NCBI GenBank assembly: GCA_014526335.1
Contig: JACTAT010000177.1
Span: 23,320 to 87,319, forward strand
DNA from: Chrysaora quinquecirrha
Taxonomy: Eukaryota > Cnidaria > Scyphozoa > Semaeostomeae > Pelagiidae
Direction of reading: 5' to 3'
Length of the DNA: 64,000 bases
Shown here piece by piece: positions 1 through 13,301 of this stretch (within the stretch, counting starts at the first letter, position 1; every line of letters starts with the position of its first letter). The notes under the pieces are model-generated. The model was not told where the DNA came from. It saw only the letters and a program-made list of their open reading frames with translations, and did no database searches. A program made the position numbers and the translations under genes.

Positions 1-2637
1 CAATGCCTAATGAAGAAAGCATCGCTTCTCCAATGCTTACTGTGTAAACATCTGGTCCACCACAACAGCTTTGTGGACTGTTACATTGCTCATTTGATTG
101 ACACGCTGTACTGCATTTGCTATCTTCAACTTGTTTTCCTCTTGGATATGTGCTGCCACAATGGCATTGGTTTCCTTGCGTTGCAGCCAAAACAAAGCCT
201 TCATATCTGCATGTGTGTTGGCATTTTACATTGGAGCCCGAATCTCCCATCGATGTCGGGCTTCTTGAGCCTGTAAATGAAGAGAAACAGCCTTCTACTC
301 TGTAGGAGCTGGTTGATCTCTTCTTCAGTCCATTTTTTATACTTGCTGAATTTGTTATGAAAGGGCACTGAGCAACCACCAGCAGAATCATGCATGCTGT
401 TATCATTGCTGATTTGTTTGATAACTAAAAAAAGACCAAAACACCTGAAAGGCTTTTCGAGCATGTTTCTCCAAGATATTCAGCTTGTACTACTTTTATT
501 GAACAACATTAATTTCGGCAAGGAATATGATTTTCGGAAGTTTTCGCTAAATTACTCAAGCTATCATCTAAAAGTCTTCACGAAAAATTTATAATCTTTC
601 TTCTTCTAAAAATTTTGCATTGCATTGTTAAATATTAAAAAATCCCTTCTGAAAATCATTCCATTATTTATCTCTAAAATTTGACACATGTTTTAGCTTT
701 CGAACGAGTTTCTCTGTCAAACTTTTCTTTTCAATGAAATAAATTGTTCTCATTTTGAATTTCAAAGCCAGTAGAATAACAAAGATTTTCCCACCAAATT
801 TTCAGTCATGAGAATCTTCGTGCATCTTTGCTTTTGTTATGAAAATAGTTTGCTTTAGACAAGGTGCCCATTGCTACCCGTCTGGCCAATGAGCATGGTA
901 TAGCGGTGCAGTGTTTGGACTAAACCCAACTGGCCTGGTTTCAAATAATGTTAAACTTAAAAGACTAAACCTTTTCAGTGAATTGGAAATGGGCATGAAA
1001 GATTACAAGATTCAACTAAACCAGAATTGTGTCATGCTACATGTTTTTATAAGGAACTTTTGGTCTTGGTTGAGGCTACTCGAAGATCCTAAATTTTTCA
1101 ACAAAAGAAGGCTGACAGCTGTTCCTTATTTTTTTTTTTCATTCAGGCATCTAGGCCGAGATGGCCCTTTACCATATAATTTACTGCTCCATGTTGCTGT
1201 GAGACTGAAATATGCTTGAATTTTAATTCCTACGGCAAGTTAATTTGACATTGTTTCATTTTCTAACTTTAAAAAATTATAAATTGAGTCTTTTGGGAAA
1301 CAACGAAGGGAAACATGTTGTTATTATGATACAAATTTGTATAAACCTTCTTTTCTTGAAGAAAAAGGGATCCTTAGATTTTCATCCGAGCCTCGATGGT
1401 GCTCTAATTAACGTTTCTTAGCCTTTCAGCCTCGAGTTCCTTATTAAGGTGATCCTTAAAAAAACGTGGTGTATTCAGAGTAAGTTTCCAAAAACTTTTT
1501 TATAAAAGTGAAATACTGAAGATTAAAAAACTATCAAAAGATTTAAACTCACCCTAACTTTGAATTATCAATTCAATTCGCTCTTGAGACAAACCATGAA
1601 TTAGCGTGCAATGATCTTCAATCATCTCTGACACTTTAAATGTTTATGATCATGATCAGGAGTGGGTTTGACAGAAACCCGCTTTACTTAAGTAAACAGT
1701 GATAACGACGAGGCTGGATACAAATGCAAGTTGCTTCTAGAGACAATGCAAGTTGCTTCTAGGACTTGAATGTTTAGTCGCTTTTCAATGATTCGTTTGC
1801 TCAATGCTGTCTAACTTGACATAGCTAATGAACATCAGAAAAATAATGGGGCCGCCTTCCAATCGCAATGAATTCCAATTTGAACTGGCCGTTAAGGCCA
1901 ATCATACATAAAGGATCAATTGAGGTATGGCCAAGTTCACAAGATCCGTTTGCGTGATATAACTTGAGCTATTTCAGAATAAGGAACATTTGAAGAAAAT
2001 ATCTTTGCAGTTTTTCGTATAAATCAGGTTGCGTGTTCATGTTTTCCTTTGTTTAGCCCTCGCTGTGTTTTGTGAAAATTTGTGTCTCCAGCATCTTCTT
2101 GATCTTCTTTAACTTAAGACGATTTTCCTTTAGTAAAGTGTATTGAGTGAGAATGGGAGTGAGAGTTAGTTCGGCAGAATGTTCGCCAAGGGTCAAGTGG
2201 CCCAAAAACAATATTTGATAATTCTACTGCAAAACATGCAAAATGGATGGTAAAGATAAGTCGATGATGCCGGAATTAGTACTAAAAGGTTCTACGGTAT
2301 GAAGAGTTCTGCAACCAACAAATCATTGAGTAACAAACTCACATGATACGTAAGACTCATAAGACGAAAGAGATTATGAACGCAAGGATAGGTAAACATT
2401 GTGCAAAAAATTCAGTGGCAAAATGAGCTCGCATTTTACAATGTGCGATTGCACATTTCAATAAGCGCCACATTTTAAAAGCAATAACCAAGGTATTTAA
2501 GGGCTAGCTTGCTCAGACTTTGGTAGGCCCTAGCTGATATTATTCTTGAATCGAACAATTTAGGTCCAAACTCCAAATGATGAGCGTTTCTGAAGCATTT
2601 GGTATCTGTATTAGCTGATTGGCTTGAATCATCTTTC
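1..2637. other. No gene recognised
   Basis: AT-rich sequence. The short open frames here show no domain, signal peptide or splice-bounded exon that I recognise. The terminal inverted repeat at 2641 starts immediately after it. Confidence 0.5.
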
Positions 2638-2640
2638 TTA

Positions 2641-3209
2641 AGCCTGGTTTCCAATTCGACGCAAGGATCGCTGGATCGCTAGGATCGCACACAATTGTGA
2701 CCAGCAATCATCAGCGATTCTTGCGTCAAGAAGTTTCCATTCATCGTAAGGATCGCACGTTTTTGTTACTTTGGCGCGAAATTAAATTTCTTAAAATGAC
2801 GACATCAGGGCGCCAAAATCAACTTCTCAAAATTCTGCAATCACGATTGAATTTATTATATACACAGTGGTACTTCTGTACTCCTTCCACAAAGGCATGA
2901 TTCTCGGGATTATCAAACGCCATTTTGCCAGTAAATGTGAAAGGGAGACCTCGATCTCGAATCTACTGAACTAGAAAGAGAGGCCTCGATCGCTGAAATT
3001 CATGTTTACTTGATTTCCACTGAAAAATCTCTCGACGCAAGGATCGCTGCGATCGCAGGGATAGAAATTTTTCTATCTCGAACGCAACGATCGCTGGCAA
3101 CGCAACGATCGCTACCGAATTGAAAAAGTAGTTTCCATTTCGACGCAAGGATCGCTGGTCACGAATTCGTGCGATCGAGCGATCCTTGCGTCGAATTGGA
3201 AACCAGGCT
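2641..3209. mobile_element. Harbinger-like MITE with TTA target duplication
   Basis: A 569-bp element bounded by inverted repeats starting AGCCTGGTTTCCAATTCGAC, followed by GCAAGGATCGCT. It is flanked by the trinucleotide TTA at 2638-2640 and 3210-3212. A 3-bp TTA/TAA duplication is typical of PIF/Harbinger elements. The motif GACGCAAGGATCGCT and its complement recur several times inside (near 2656, 3034, 3140 and 3180), giving internal foldback structure. No transposase is encoded, so it would be non-autonomous. The class rests on the target duplication alone. Confidence 0.7.
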
Positions 3210-3659
3210 TTACATAACTAGTCTGATGAACCTGACTTACCCAACACCGCTTTCTTGATGTAATATATCAGGCTAATCTATTGTGTAAGATATAGTCCCG
3301 TCATTACTTAATACCTCTATTATTTCTTTCGATCTTTTATCTTAAACTCAAGACTCTCTTGCAGACTTTCGTCATGCTGCAAGAATTTCTCGGACTCCAT
3401 TGTTCCTGTGGTAAGCATTTTTATACTTCTTCTTCCTCTGGTCGATCTCTTCCTGTATTTCTATCTGTTTTACCAATGTTTTTCAAATTCACCGACAATG
3501 ATATCACCTTCTGTTCGCATCGATTTATTCTTGCTCTGGAGCTTTTCCATAAAGAAAACTCTTAGCTATCGTTTCTGACTTCTTTAAGTCTTTTTATCCT
3601 TGTTCTTTTCCTCCAATTCGTATATGCTTCAAGGAAATCATCTTTAAAATTTGAAACCC

Positions 3660-3884
3660 CAGACCCTCAAAATTACTTCGTAACAAATGAGCATTACCAT
3701 TATGAGACCAGGCAAAAACAAAACTACAAAATTGTTAAATCCAATAAAAAATGGCGAAACTACACTCTACAAAATATTGGGGCTAGACTTTGGAATGACC
3801 TTTCACTGTTTCTTAAGACAGCATCTAAACATAAAAAGTTTAGTAAATTGATAAAGCGAAATATACTCTCCACTTACAAAAGCT
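3660..3884 (+). pseudogene. Non-LTR retrotransposon C-terminal fragment
   Basis: From about 3690 a plus-strand frame encodes a tail including the peptide IGARLWNDLSLFLK, then a basic stretch, ending at a stop near 3884. This matches the conserved end of LINE reverse-transcriptase ORF2 proteins (G-x-x-x-W-N-x-L, then a spaced F-K-x-x-L/I), also seen in the LINE at 47.5-49.6 kb. No RT catalytic region precedes it, so it is a 5'-truncated remnant. Confidence 0.55.
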
Positions 3885-4254
3885 AAGAAAGAACAAAGGA
3901 AATTATCTAGAAAATTGTAATTAGAGACTTTGTAATAACATTGCTTCGTAAGTGATTTATTTGTTGATTTGGTAAAAAAGAATAAAAAATATAAAAATAA
4001 AAAAAATAGAAAAAAAAATTTTGATATTATGTTGAGTAGTTTTAAATTTTACTGCACTCTTGCTATTATGCTTTTCTTTATTGTTATCGAAGTAGTCATT
4101 GTTACTTACGTATTTTCAATGATTTTATTGCATTTTTACACTTTAATTTAGCGACCGAAGCTAGATAAGCTCTGCTTTTCTTCTTGGGTCGCGTAGAATA
4201 CCAATATTTTTGTAGTAACTTTTTCTTTTGTAAATTTGATTATAAGTAAGGTGA

Positions 4255-4390
4255 CAATAAACATTTTCCATCCGTTTAATAGAGCATTCTCATTATAGAC
4301 CATCCATGGTAAATAAACAAAACTAAATTTATATACCATGGATGGTCTATAATGAGAATGCTCTATTAAACGGATTGAAAATGTTTATTG
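4255..4390. repeat. Near-perfect hairpin, 57-bp arms
   Basis: Arms at 4255-4311 and 4334-4390 are reverse complements with one mismatch that I can see, separated by 22 bases. They include CCATCCATGGTA and its complement. There is no coding content. This looks like a small foldback/MITE core or a recent palindromic duplication. Confidence 0.8.
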
Positions 4391-4932
4391 TCGTTATAAT
4401 CGAATTCATTTCAAAACTGCGATTTCCTTCTAATGTGCCCATTTCTTTTGTAAACTTGTATTTTACGAAAAAAATTGAGTTGAGTTGAATTGAACTACCA
4501 AGCATCGTAATTCCTTTCTTTTTGTAAAAAAGAGAGGAAAACATGTTGTAGATAAAATATGCTAAATCTTCTAAGCACTTTAGGAAAAACATGTTTACCT
4601 GGCTAATGTCATAAAACGAAAGAGCTAAAACAAAACATCAAGGATGTTACTGCGAGAACTCCTTGAAATTTGTTCTTTTTTGATGATCTTACGAGTTTCT
4701 GCTTGACAATTTCACAACACTCCGGATTGATATTTTGTCTATCTTGTTTTAATCATCAAAATCTTGATAATTTGAAATATCTAAATACACTGTGAGGTGT
4801 GTACTAAAAATCTTAAAACAGTTGCAAATCTTCGAAAGTTTTAAGACAAGAGATTAGCTAGCCAAGTCGAAAGTTGATTCATTGTTAGTTCTTTAAAAAC
4901 CATTTCCATGTTAGGAATCATTTTGCTTTAAA

Positions 4933-5098
4933 AGATGGTGATGGTGATGGTTATAAAAATGATGTGATAATGATGATAATAATGATGGCTATCATTATAA
5001 TTGTTATTATTACTGTTATTATCATTATTATCTTTATTATTATCATTATTAATATCATTATTACTAGTACTATTATTATTATTATCATTACTATCATC
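4933..5098. repeat. Imperfect GAT/ATT trinucleotide-rich tract
   Basis: Runs of GATGGTGAT, then ATTATTATC-type triplets with many interruptions. Simple-sequence repeat with no coding signal. Confidence 0.75.
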
Positions 5099-5416
5099 AT
5101 ATACTATAGCTAAGCATGTTTGCCTCGATTTTCTTTTGTTAACAAATCAAGTTATTAGATAGGAAGCTGCTACAAAACATTGGAGTATTGTTTTTCTTTA
5201 TCCTTTAATAATTTCATGCTTGCAAAACACACCAGAGGACGTAATTCTTAGGTAGAATTAATCCATAGGAACCAATTGTAATGTCTCAGCTCTATGAACA
5301 TGGCAGATTAAAGTAAAATCATATATAAATCACAATAATAAAATCTTTAATTCATTTCAGTTTATCATATCTGATCTTAAGTAGAGTCGTTAGAGCACTA
5401 TTGGTTTCTTGATAAA

Positions 5417-8400
5417 ATGGACTTGTGGAATTCTTTTATATTTTGTGCTTTCTTGGTATCTATTTCTGATGGATTGAGTTTCTTGGGAAAGCAGCATATG
5501 CATGCATTTCAAGGCGAGTGGTGTTCGTTTCCTCTTTTGCAGTGACTAATTTATTTGTAAATAGGCAACTTTCATATAACTACGATCCAGAAATTGCCAC
5601 GGTATCAGGTATCTTTATCGAGCTTGAAATAAGGTAATAAGTTGTCAATGCAGAGTCTGAAGAATCCCTCGCTCTTTTTCTCTGTTTTTACCCTTTCGTG
5701 AGTAGGTAAGTCCATATTTCTTTTATTTAATACTTCAATATTTTTCATGCAATGACAACTTTGCAAAAAGAAATCAAAAATAATGTAGATACTGCACTTA
5801 ATATATTATTGCACTGCGGATGGAGTGAAAAGGTTATTGGAAGGAATCTTTTCTTTTCTTCTCTGCTTCAGTATGATTTTCTTATAACTGATAAACTTCA
5901 TAGTATGCCCGATAATGATTCCGCTGTTCATCGCAATTTCGAAGTTTTTTTACAACTCAAAGACTATTAACTGATAAACTTTAACCAGCTATAGCATTTT
6001 TCACCTTGTACAACGAGATCTGATTTGTCAGTCCAAGAAGACTTGAATATAGGAATATAATAGATACCTGTTTGTGACGCCTGTATATGAATCCTGTCCC
6101 AATACAAGCAATGGTAGTAGTACTACCAAGAACGACGTCTCGTTTTTATCTACTTAAATGATCCCAGAGACTGGCGCTCAACAAACCATATCACCTTCAC
6201 TTACACCTTCACTCAAATGCGAGGGAAAGTAACTGGGTAACTAGGTCAAAGTCAAGAAATTACATGCAAAACCCGGATAATGTCGGATCATATATACCAC
6301 TCAACTTATGGTAGTTATGTATCCTATGTATCCTATGTTATGTATCCTAGTTGTGTATCCTGTGTTGTGTGTACCACTCAATTTATGTTAGTTATCTATC
6401 AACTTATGTATTCCCTGAAAAAGACCTGACCGTTTGAATTCAGATTCTCGGAAGAGCATGTTTCAGAATAAAAAAAAATGTAGTCTTTGTGTAAAGATGT
6501 GTCCATTATTGCTCAAAATAAAAACATATTTTATAACGAGGTTTCCATCTACTTTCGCTTCCCTTGCTATGGTGCGTTCCCACGGCCTGTATTAATTAAT
6601 CAATGGGATTTTTCCAAATTAATCAGTTGATTAATCTGAGACTATTCCAAGGAAACTATTGCTTTTGCCTGCTCAGATGCGCAAAACGTGATTAATCTGG
6701 GATAGCATCCCGCTGTCATAGCGACGGGAGCACACCAACCGCGATGTAATGGTTTGTGTTCACTGTTCAGGTTTGAGATCAGTCAGCTCATTCCCGCGCA
6801 AATATGGCACGGGAACTTAACAGGGCATCTTTTAAGGATTTGCGACTGGTGGGGCAAAATTCTAAGGGGCCCGGGTCCTATGCTGCATGGAAAGTGCACT
6901 AACCACTTGACACATCCTTTCTACTGACAGCGCCTTTAGGGCGATGCACAATTTGTGTCCACTCAAGGAATACCTGTCTTCTAGTAGCTGCAAACCAATG
7001 GTGCAATGTTGTACCTAGCTGCACCCAGTACCTACAATGCACCATTCTAGGGGGTCCAGGGGCATGCTCTTCGAGAAACTTTTTTAAAACCCATACCTCT
7101 ACATTGGCTTAGAATGCTTAATTGCAATGTTGTATAGTGGACAGCCGAATCACCGAAGAGGAATTATTCTAGAACGTTGAAGGCTCCTTGAAGATGCTCC
7201 AGAAAATTTTTTGAAATTCAAGCCTCTAGATTGGCTTAAATTGGCCATTTTCAAATAAATCGTCCATGAGGGATAGTGTGGTAGGGAAAGGAGATTAAAA
7301 GCTTGGTTCTTTGGAAATAAGACCTTTTAACTAAAATACAGTGCACAGTAGTTATTCCTTTTACCAAAAAAGAATATTGTTTTGCAAAGACCTAACCAAA
7401 CAGGGGCCCATCACTGGTGGGGCAAAACCAGGTTTTGGCAGAGGAGTACTGGGGCAGTCAGAGGGCCCCACCACTCAGTACGTTAAAAGATGCCCTGGAA
7501 CTTAACGAAGAGTTAAGGATAGGCAAGTTGTGGTCTGATCCCATTACTCTAAAGATGCTCCACGTTAAAGGTGGAGAGAAATGCCACCAGCCACCCTAAA
7601 ATGATGTTAGTTTTGCAATTAGATATTATATATCACTTAGATAGGCAGGCTGTGGCTTTACCAAATCGTAGGAAATAAATGGATAATTCTGTGGAAAAGG
7701 CCTATCTGTGAGAATTTCTCATAAACAGCAGAAAGTCAATGCAAAAAGCTAGACTAAAAATCTTTGTGCAAGACTTGAATATCAATAAGAAGTAAAAGCT
7801 CCAATCAAAGCCTTTTTTTTTTAACGGTTAAATCAATTTAGACTCTTTAATCGTAAGGTTAATATCCTTCACAAAACTCCCTTCATTGTTTTTAACACTC
7901 AGCCTCATAATAAACAAAAGACAACAGTGTCCTTACAACTTTCTTGCAATTTAATTTCAAATTTAAAGCTCAACAACTGCTAGTGCAAGAAGCTAAGCTT
8001 AGCCATGACTGTTGCTCTATATTCCATCAAAGCTGCAAAGATTGGTTTCACAGCTTCCTGAAACATTTGTTTTTCGATCTTCCTTGTGCTAATTCAAGAA
8101 ATTAAAGAAAAACAGAGAATAAAAGCGATGATTTGAAAAAAGGGATTAATCTAATAAAAATTTTAAAATTGTAAGCTGCTTATTTGGTGTTAAATTCGCT
8201 TTCACTGATTAAGCAGTCACAGTATTTTTCATATTGTGGAATTCGACAAGCATCTTTCGTGCAAATCGACTGTCACAGATATTACTTCGACCAAAACAAG
8301 TAATACAATACAAAATACACAAGTTTTTCTAGCGATTCCAGCTCCTCTCTATAATCCCTGACGATGATTTCCTTTTAGTATTTTCAATTCAATTTTTTGG

Positions 8401-11400
8401 AAGAAATATGTTTTTACCATTACAAGTAGACTAGCTTTTTAACTTGACGCCCGCGATGCGGGCGAGGTTTTTACCCTGACACCCGCGATGCGGGTGAACT
8501 TAGTACCAGTTTAGCCTTGGAAAGACAAGATACCACTCAGCTGCCTTTTCACTTGATTCCTTTTAACTTGCAGCCTTCTGAACTCTCGCTAGAGTCCGGG
8601 GAGGTTAGCTCCCCATGGCATCCCACAACCTCCCCGGACTCTAGCGAGAGTTAAAGTTAAAAGGAATCAAGTGAAAAGGCAGCTGAGTGGTATCTTGTCT
8701 TTCCAAGGCTAAACTGGTACTAAGTTCACCCGCATCGGGGGTGTCAGGGTAAAATTTGGAAGAAAATTGTTAGTTTTGGAGTTAAGTAGTACGAAATTTC
8801 AAAATTTCGAGAAAAAGCGGAAACATCTTGGTCATATTCAAAGGCTGTTTTTCGTCCGACACTTTTCAGAGTATAAACGCCAGAAATAGACTGAAACAGT
8901 TGACCAAGGCAGATTATATACCAAGATGCGGATCGAAATGCACCAATAAGAAGCCCGAAGCTGAATTGGTATTGTAGTTGAACGCCAATCAGCTCACGAG
9001 ATACAATGGTAAGACCAATTGAATATTAACTGAAGAGTCCATGTGAGCAAGCTAACTTTTTTGCGTGTTCTAGTTTTATAATGGACAGATCCAGAACGTT
9101 CCAGCATCCATTAAAACATAATTCCGTAGCTACCTACCACACAAAAAGCGTGGATATTTTTTAAATTTCGTGCAGGTACGATCTGTAATGCCAGGTACTT
9201 AGGTCGCACTTCTACTAACAGATAAGGAGGAACCAGCTAATGAATGAAGCGAGCAGCATATATGGCAGCAAAAATCTATGCTAACCAGTCACGAAAATCA
9301 TAAGTTCGAAAACGTTCCACAGCAAGAGCTATAAGTTGCTTTTGATGTCAGCAACAAATGGTAAGAAACAATACTTTTTGGACTTCAATGTGCGAAATCT
9401 ATGACACGATAATTCATGCGCGATGATAGCTGTCCTAGGTGAAAAAGGCATCGAGAATCACAATCAATCTAGCTACATCGAAACAAAAGAGGGACATCGG
9501 TTTAGTTTGTAAAGATCTGTCAAGTCTGAAAGTTTCCTTAAAAATCTTTTTGCAGTGAATGCAGTAGCAAATGGCAAAAAATACACCGGAAAAGAATTAA
9601 CAGGTAAAGAAAACCAATATATGTCTGTGCACTCTGGCAATAACTTATATGGGATTTTCTAAGCCATGGAGTTTTGGTCTTCTCACATCCAAATATCTGG
9701 AAATTTTAGAGATTTACATTTTTGATCAATTACAAGGACCAAGCAAGGGAACGATCTTTTTCCTTGCCACTCTTCAATACCCCTGAAAATTCAGATACGA
9801 ACAACTCCAGTAAATGTTTTGGTCCCCAGATTATTATTATTCTTAGCTTGCTGTCCTTCACATCAATGCATCTTCGTTAACTGTAGCTGTTGTTAGGTTG
9901 TATGTTGATGTATCACAGTAAGGTCTTTTACCTATACCTTTTCCACAATAACTTTCCAGAACAATGCTATTATTTATACTTTATAAACTATATTATTTGT
10001 GCAGTCATTTACAGATGACAACGAAAAGCAATAATATTGTTAGAAAGAGTATAACAGTTAAGAGAATGACCAACAGTTAATCTCTCTTGGTTGACTAGTA
10101 TAAAATTTGTACAAAAGCAACTTCGCCCGGGTCTAGTTAAAAGAGTGGCTTACTTTTGGACCTCTTATGGCCACCCTTTAGTAGCAAAGTTGCTTAGTAG
10201 TTGCTTAATTTTAGCTGTATATTTTGCCCTAAGAATAGTATGGAGGCTAGAAAAACAGCAAAATTTGGAGTTATAGTCCTATAGCTTTTTATGCAACATA
10301 ACGCTAGAACATGACCTTGTACGGCAAAGAAATACTATAAATAACATCACTCAAAAAGTACCATGTAATTGCTACCATATAGAAACTTTGAATTGAAAGC
10401 TAAACGGAAACCCCTCAATGAAATGCTTCACGTATAATGAGTAACACACTCCGTTGATATGCGAGCGTTTGACGGCAAATGAAGGGAAATAGCGTCTATG
10501 TTGACCAATCCTTGATTGCTTACAGTGATATAATGTATTTAGAATTCAAAATGCTGCTTCGGTTTTCTTCCTGTGGTACTATAAGTTGCTTAAAGTTTAA
10601 GGTCTTCTACAACTCGGTCGCTTATAAGCGGTTGCTTACTGTATAAGGAAAACTGCGTGTAGCCTACCATGGGGAGCTTTTGAGGAGTGCGTACTTGGAA
10701 CAGCCTTAACAATGAGGCGAAAAGAGCAAATTCATTTTTGGGTTTTTAGTCAAAATTATAAAAATACGTCTTTAGGATGATGCCAAAATGGCAACAAGTA
10801 TTCACTTTCCTGTGCAATTTTCAATTTTCTTTATCTTTCATATAAGTATTTTAAATGATGTATTTATTTACTTATGTAAATGTATTAGTATATATTATAG
10901 ATAGCTAGGTTTTTAAACAGGACAGTTTGTAAATCAATTTCAAACAATTGTTAACTTTATACTGTATTAAAAATATAAAATGAAATGAAATGAAATATAT
11001 GCGATGCCCGTTTGGAGGGAGAATTTGCTCTGAAATTATCGATGCGTGGGTATTGAGTTAACCAATCATTTAGAAGGGAGGCAGTCAAAATAGCATCTAA
11101 AATGTTTGTTTGTTGTACTAGATCAAATAAATTAGCTCCACAAGCTCTTATTTGCTCTCTGTTCGGTTTCATTAGCCATACTGTAATACAGGGTCTTTGT
11201 GTTAAATCCTTATAATTTAGGTGACTTGTGTCACATCTTCATCGTTCAAAAATTTATGCAACCAATGAAATCCGGCAAGATAATTAATGTGGGTTCTTTG
11301 GATGTGTTTTCTGTGAAGCAGTATAGAGCTGTCCGTTAAGTGCGGTTCTATTGTATATTAAGCATTTTCATGTCGTTGATAAAGGAGAGCTGTACAGCCG

Positions 11401-13301
11401 CATGCAACAGTCTAGCCAACTACAGTAACGGCCAGTCATCCTTAGTTAATGGCATGACTTTCAACTTGGTAGATTATTTTCCTAAAGGTGGGTTCAATTT
11501 TTAAGTCTTCTTTTCAAGCATTAACACGTTTAAACGTTTCAATCTTTTTCCAAATTACAGCTTGCGAGGATATAAATGCTGACTGTAAAATCATGAAAGT
11601 AAATTGCATGGATGATTTGACTAGAAGACTGTGTCCAGTGACATGTGGAGTTGAATGTGGTAAACTGTCTTTTATTACTCTTGTGTTAGCTACAGGCCAG
11701 ATATATGTAACAATTGTACTTTTTGAGCTATGTAGAAGCTATTCGTTTGAATACAACCTGAACCTAGAAGTACTGCAAGAATATTCTAAAACCAAGTCTA
11801 CGTGTTCCATAAGTTCAAAGTTCCATAATAGTGATCCATGCGACCAAACATTACTTATTGACTATTCATTAACATATAGGTGACAATTTTGCAGCGAGAC
11901 AAGTGGTTCAAGCCGTTGGGTCATGAGATTCGTTCGCTTCCTTCCAACATTTATAGACTCCAAAAAAGCGTTCGACAAGAGACCCTTACATGGGCCATTT
12001 CTTTTTTACCGTTGCAATGCAAGGGCAAATTGAGGGATTTCATTGTTACCCACCGGTCGGCCATTATCACCTTGTGGTATTGACGATATTATGTGTGTAA
12101 ATACACTCATACACTCCTTATTTTATAAGAACCAGGGAATTTTGGTCGAGGCTGGCTGTTCTTAAATTTTTGCCATTTTTGAGCCTGAAATGTTCTTAAT
12201 CTGTTCTTAATTCCTTGGTAACTTAGATATCAATATTTTTCAATGAATGTCTTGGGTCGAACTAGGTTTGTGTGAAAATGCAGCATTCTTGTCTCTCTTT
12301 GTTTGCTTGCTTTTTACGTTCATTCTGACTGTCTTGCTTACATATTTAGCTGGTATTCTTAGGGCTTTTGAAAATGCCAGCCTCAGCTTGTTCTTAATTT
12401 GTTCTTAAAATCTGGGCAAAATCCAGGCTCGTGTTCTTATCAAATTGTTCTTATAAAAAAGAGTGTATATCGGGTCAACTGGAATGAATGAAATGACATC
12501 GCAAGAGTATGGCGGTATGATGAGAGACACCCCGAGTTGTTCAGCTGCATCGAAAAGTAATTCAAGTGGTCCCAACTTTCGTTCTTTGCAACAGCGAGAA
12601 AACCGCCAGAATAAAACTTCCCAAACCATGTTTTAAAGTTAGAAGAATTAAGCAATGATTTTGAATTAAAGAGTATGTTTATATAATATCCTAAATTCTA
12701 GGCCCAGTTGCCACTTTTTAGTCGGTGTCGGATTGGCATTCGTGTTGAAGGATTGTTCCTAGTTGTTTAATAAACAAACAAAGAATGAAAATGAGCTGGA
12801 AGACGACTTGTCGAGCAGCCAACACGCTGCATTAATAATGTATACTTTCGATGCGCAGGTTATAAGAAGGGTTGAAACGGCGAAATCTCTGCTAAGCAAA
12901 GAAGTCACACTGGTTTTGACGTTAGATATAAAATTTTACTATAATGATTTTCCTTCTGAAGGTTTTCTTGTACAAAAATGCAGCAAATCCAAAGTTACCT
13001 ACCTTGCCAGTGCAAAACTTTAAAAAAGTACTTCGATTAGAAAGCAGCGACTCAAGCAAAGAGACCATTTATCTGTGTAATAAAAATAATATAAATCATA
13101 AAAATGACAGTAATAAAAATGAAAATTAAGTTATTAGAGTGAAAGAATCAACAATAATTGAGAATTTTTTCTTTTGAAGAAATGTGCATTGATGATCCAA
13201 ACCAGGCAGAACATTGTGCTGGGTTTAAGAAATTTGGAATTTGTGCTTCGGATCCCGATTTGATGAAAGAGTATTGCAAGAAAAGCTGTGGCTTTTGTTA
13301 A
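5417..13301 (+). CDS. Secreted multi-ShKT protein (gene 1), multi-exon
   Basis: Exons supported: 5417-5513 (ATG start, hydrophobic signal peptide MDLWNSFIFCAFLVSIS), 9556-9603 (48 nt), 11561-11659 (ShKT, starts CEDINADC, ends CGVEC) and 13180-13301 (ShKT, starts CIDDPNQAEHC, ends SCGFC-stop). All junctions are phase 1 and acceptors are AG. The first donor is GC (AAG|GCGAGT); the others are GT. The 48-nt exon matches the 48-nt second exon of the minus-strand gene at 22.7-32.8 kb (shared A-N-G-K-x-Y-x-G-x-E-L), with the same split valine codon, which supports linking the signal exon. A weaker candidate exon is 11398-11487. Counterparts of gene 2 exons 3 and 4 were not found. ShKT is a six-cysteine fold found in potassium-channel toxins and in many ordinary secreted proteins; the role here is unknown. 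The last two exons are the firmest. Confidence 0.68.
6821..7497. mobile_element. Non-autonomous hAT element, 8-bp TSD GAACTTAA
   Basis: Terminal inverted repeats CAGGGCATCTTTTAA (start) and its complement (end) are flanked by perfect 8-bp duplications GAACTTAA at 6813-6820 and 7498-7505. CAGGG tips with 8-bp duplications are the hAT signature. The interior (677 bp total) has no transposase. Its tips match those of the element at 51711-52189. Confidence 0.85.
7506..8460. other. Intronic sequence of gene 1, nothing recognised
   Basis: AT-rich and non-coding by eye. It lies within the long first intron of the plus-strand ShKT gene. Confidence 0.4.
8470..8754. repeat. Long hairpin with nested CCCGC-GAT-GCGGG palindromes
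   Basis: Left arm about 8470-8606 and right arm 8627-8754 are near-perfect complements, apart from a short unpaired insert near 8570-8580. The innermost 25-bp arms (8582-8606 and 8627-8651) are perfect around a 20-bp loop. The outer part holds the small palindrome CCCGCGATGCGGG twice (around 8449 and 8482). Its GC content is much higher than its surroundings. Non-coding. Confidence 0.85.
12112..12465. mobile_element. TA-target MITE, AAGAAC family
   Basis: Ends CACTCCTTATTTTATAAGAA and the complement of GTTCTTATAAAAAAGAGTG are flanked by TA at 12110-12111 and 12466-12467. The word AAGAAC/GTTCTT recurs near each end beside GAGGCT-like spacers. No transposase. It lies in an intron of the plus-strand ShKT gene. 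Confidence 0.8.

Noticed and set aside
3220..3245. Other CTGATGA sequences (near 3222, 50361, 61583 and 62052) as hammerhead ribozymes
   Set aside because: No pairing stem II followed by GAAA and no stem I partner could be found.
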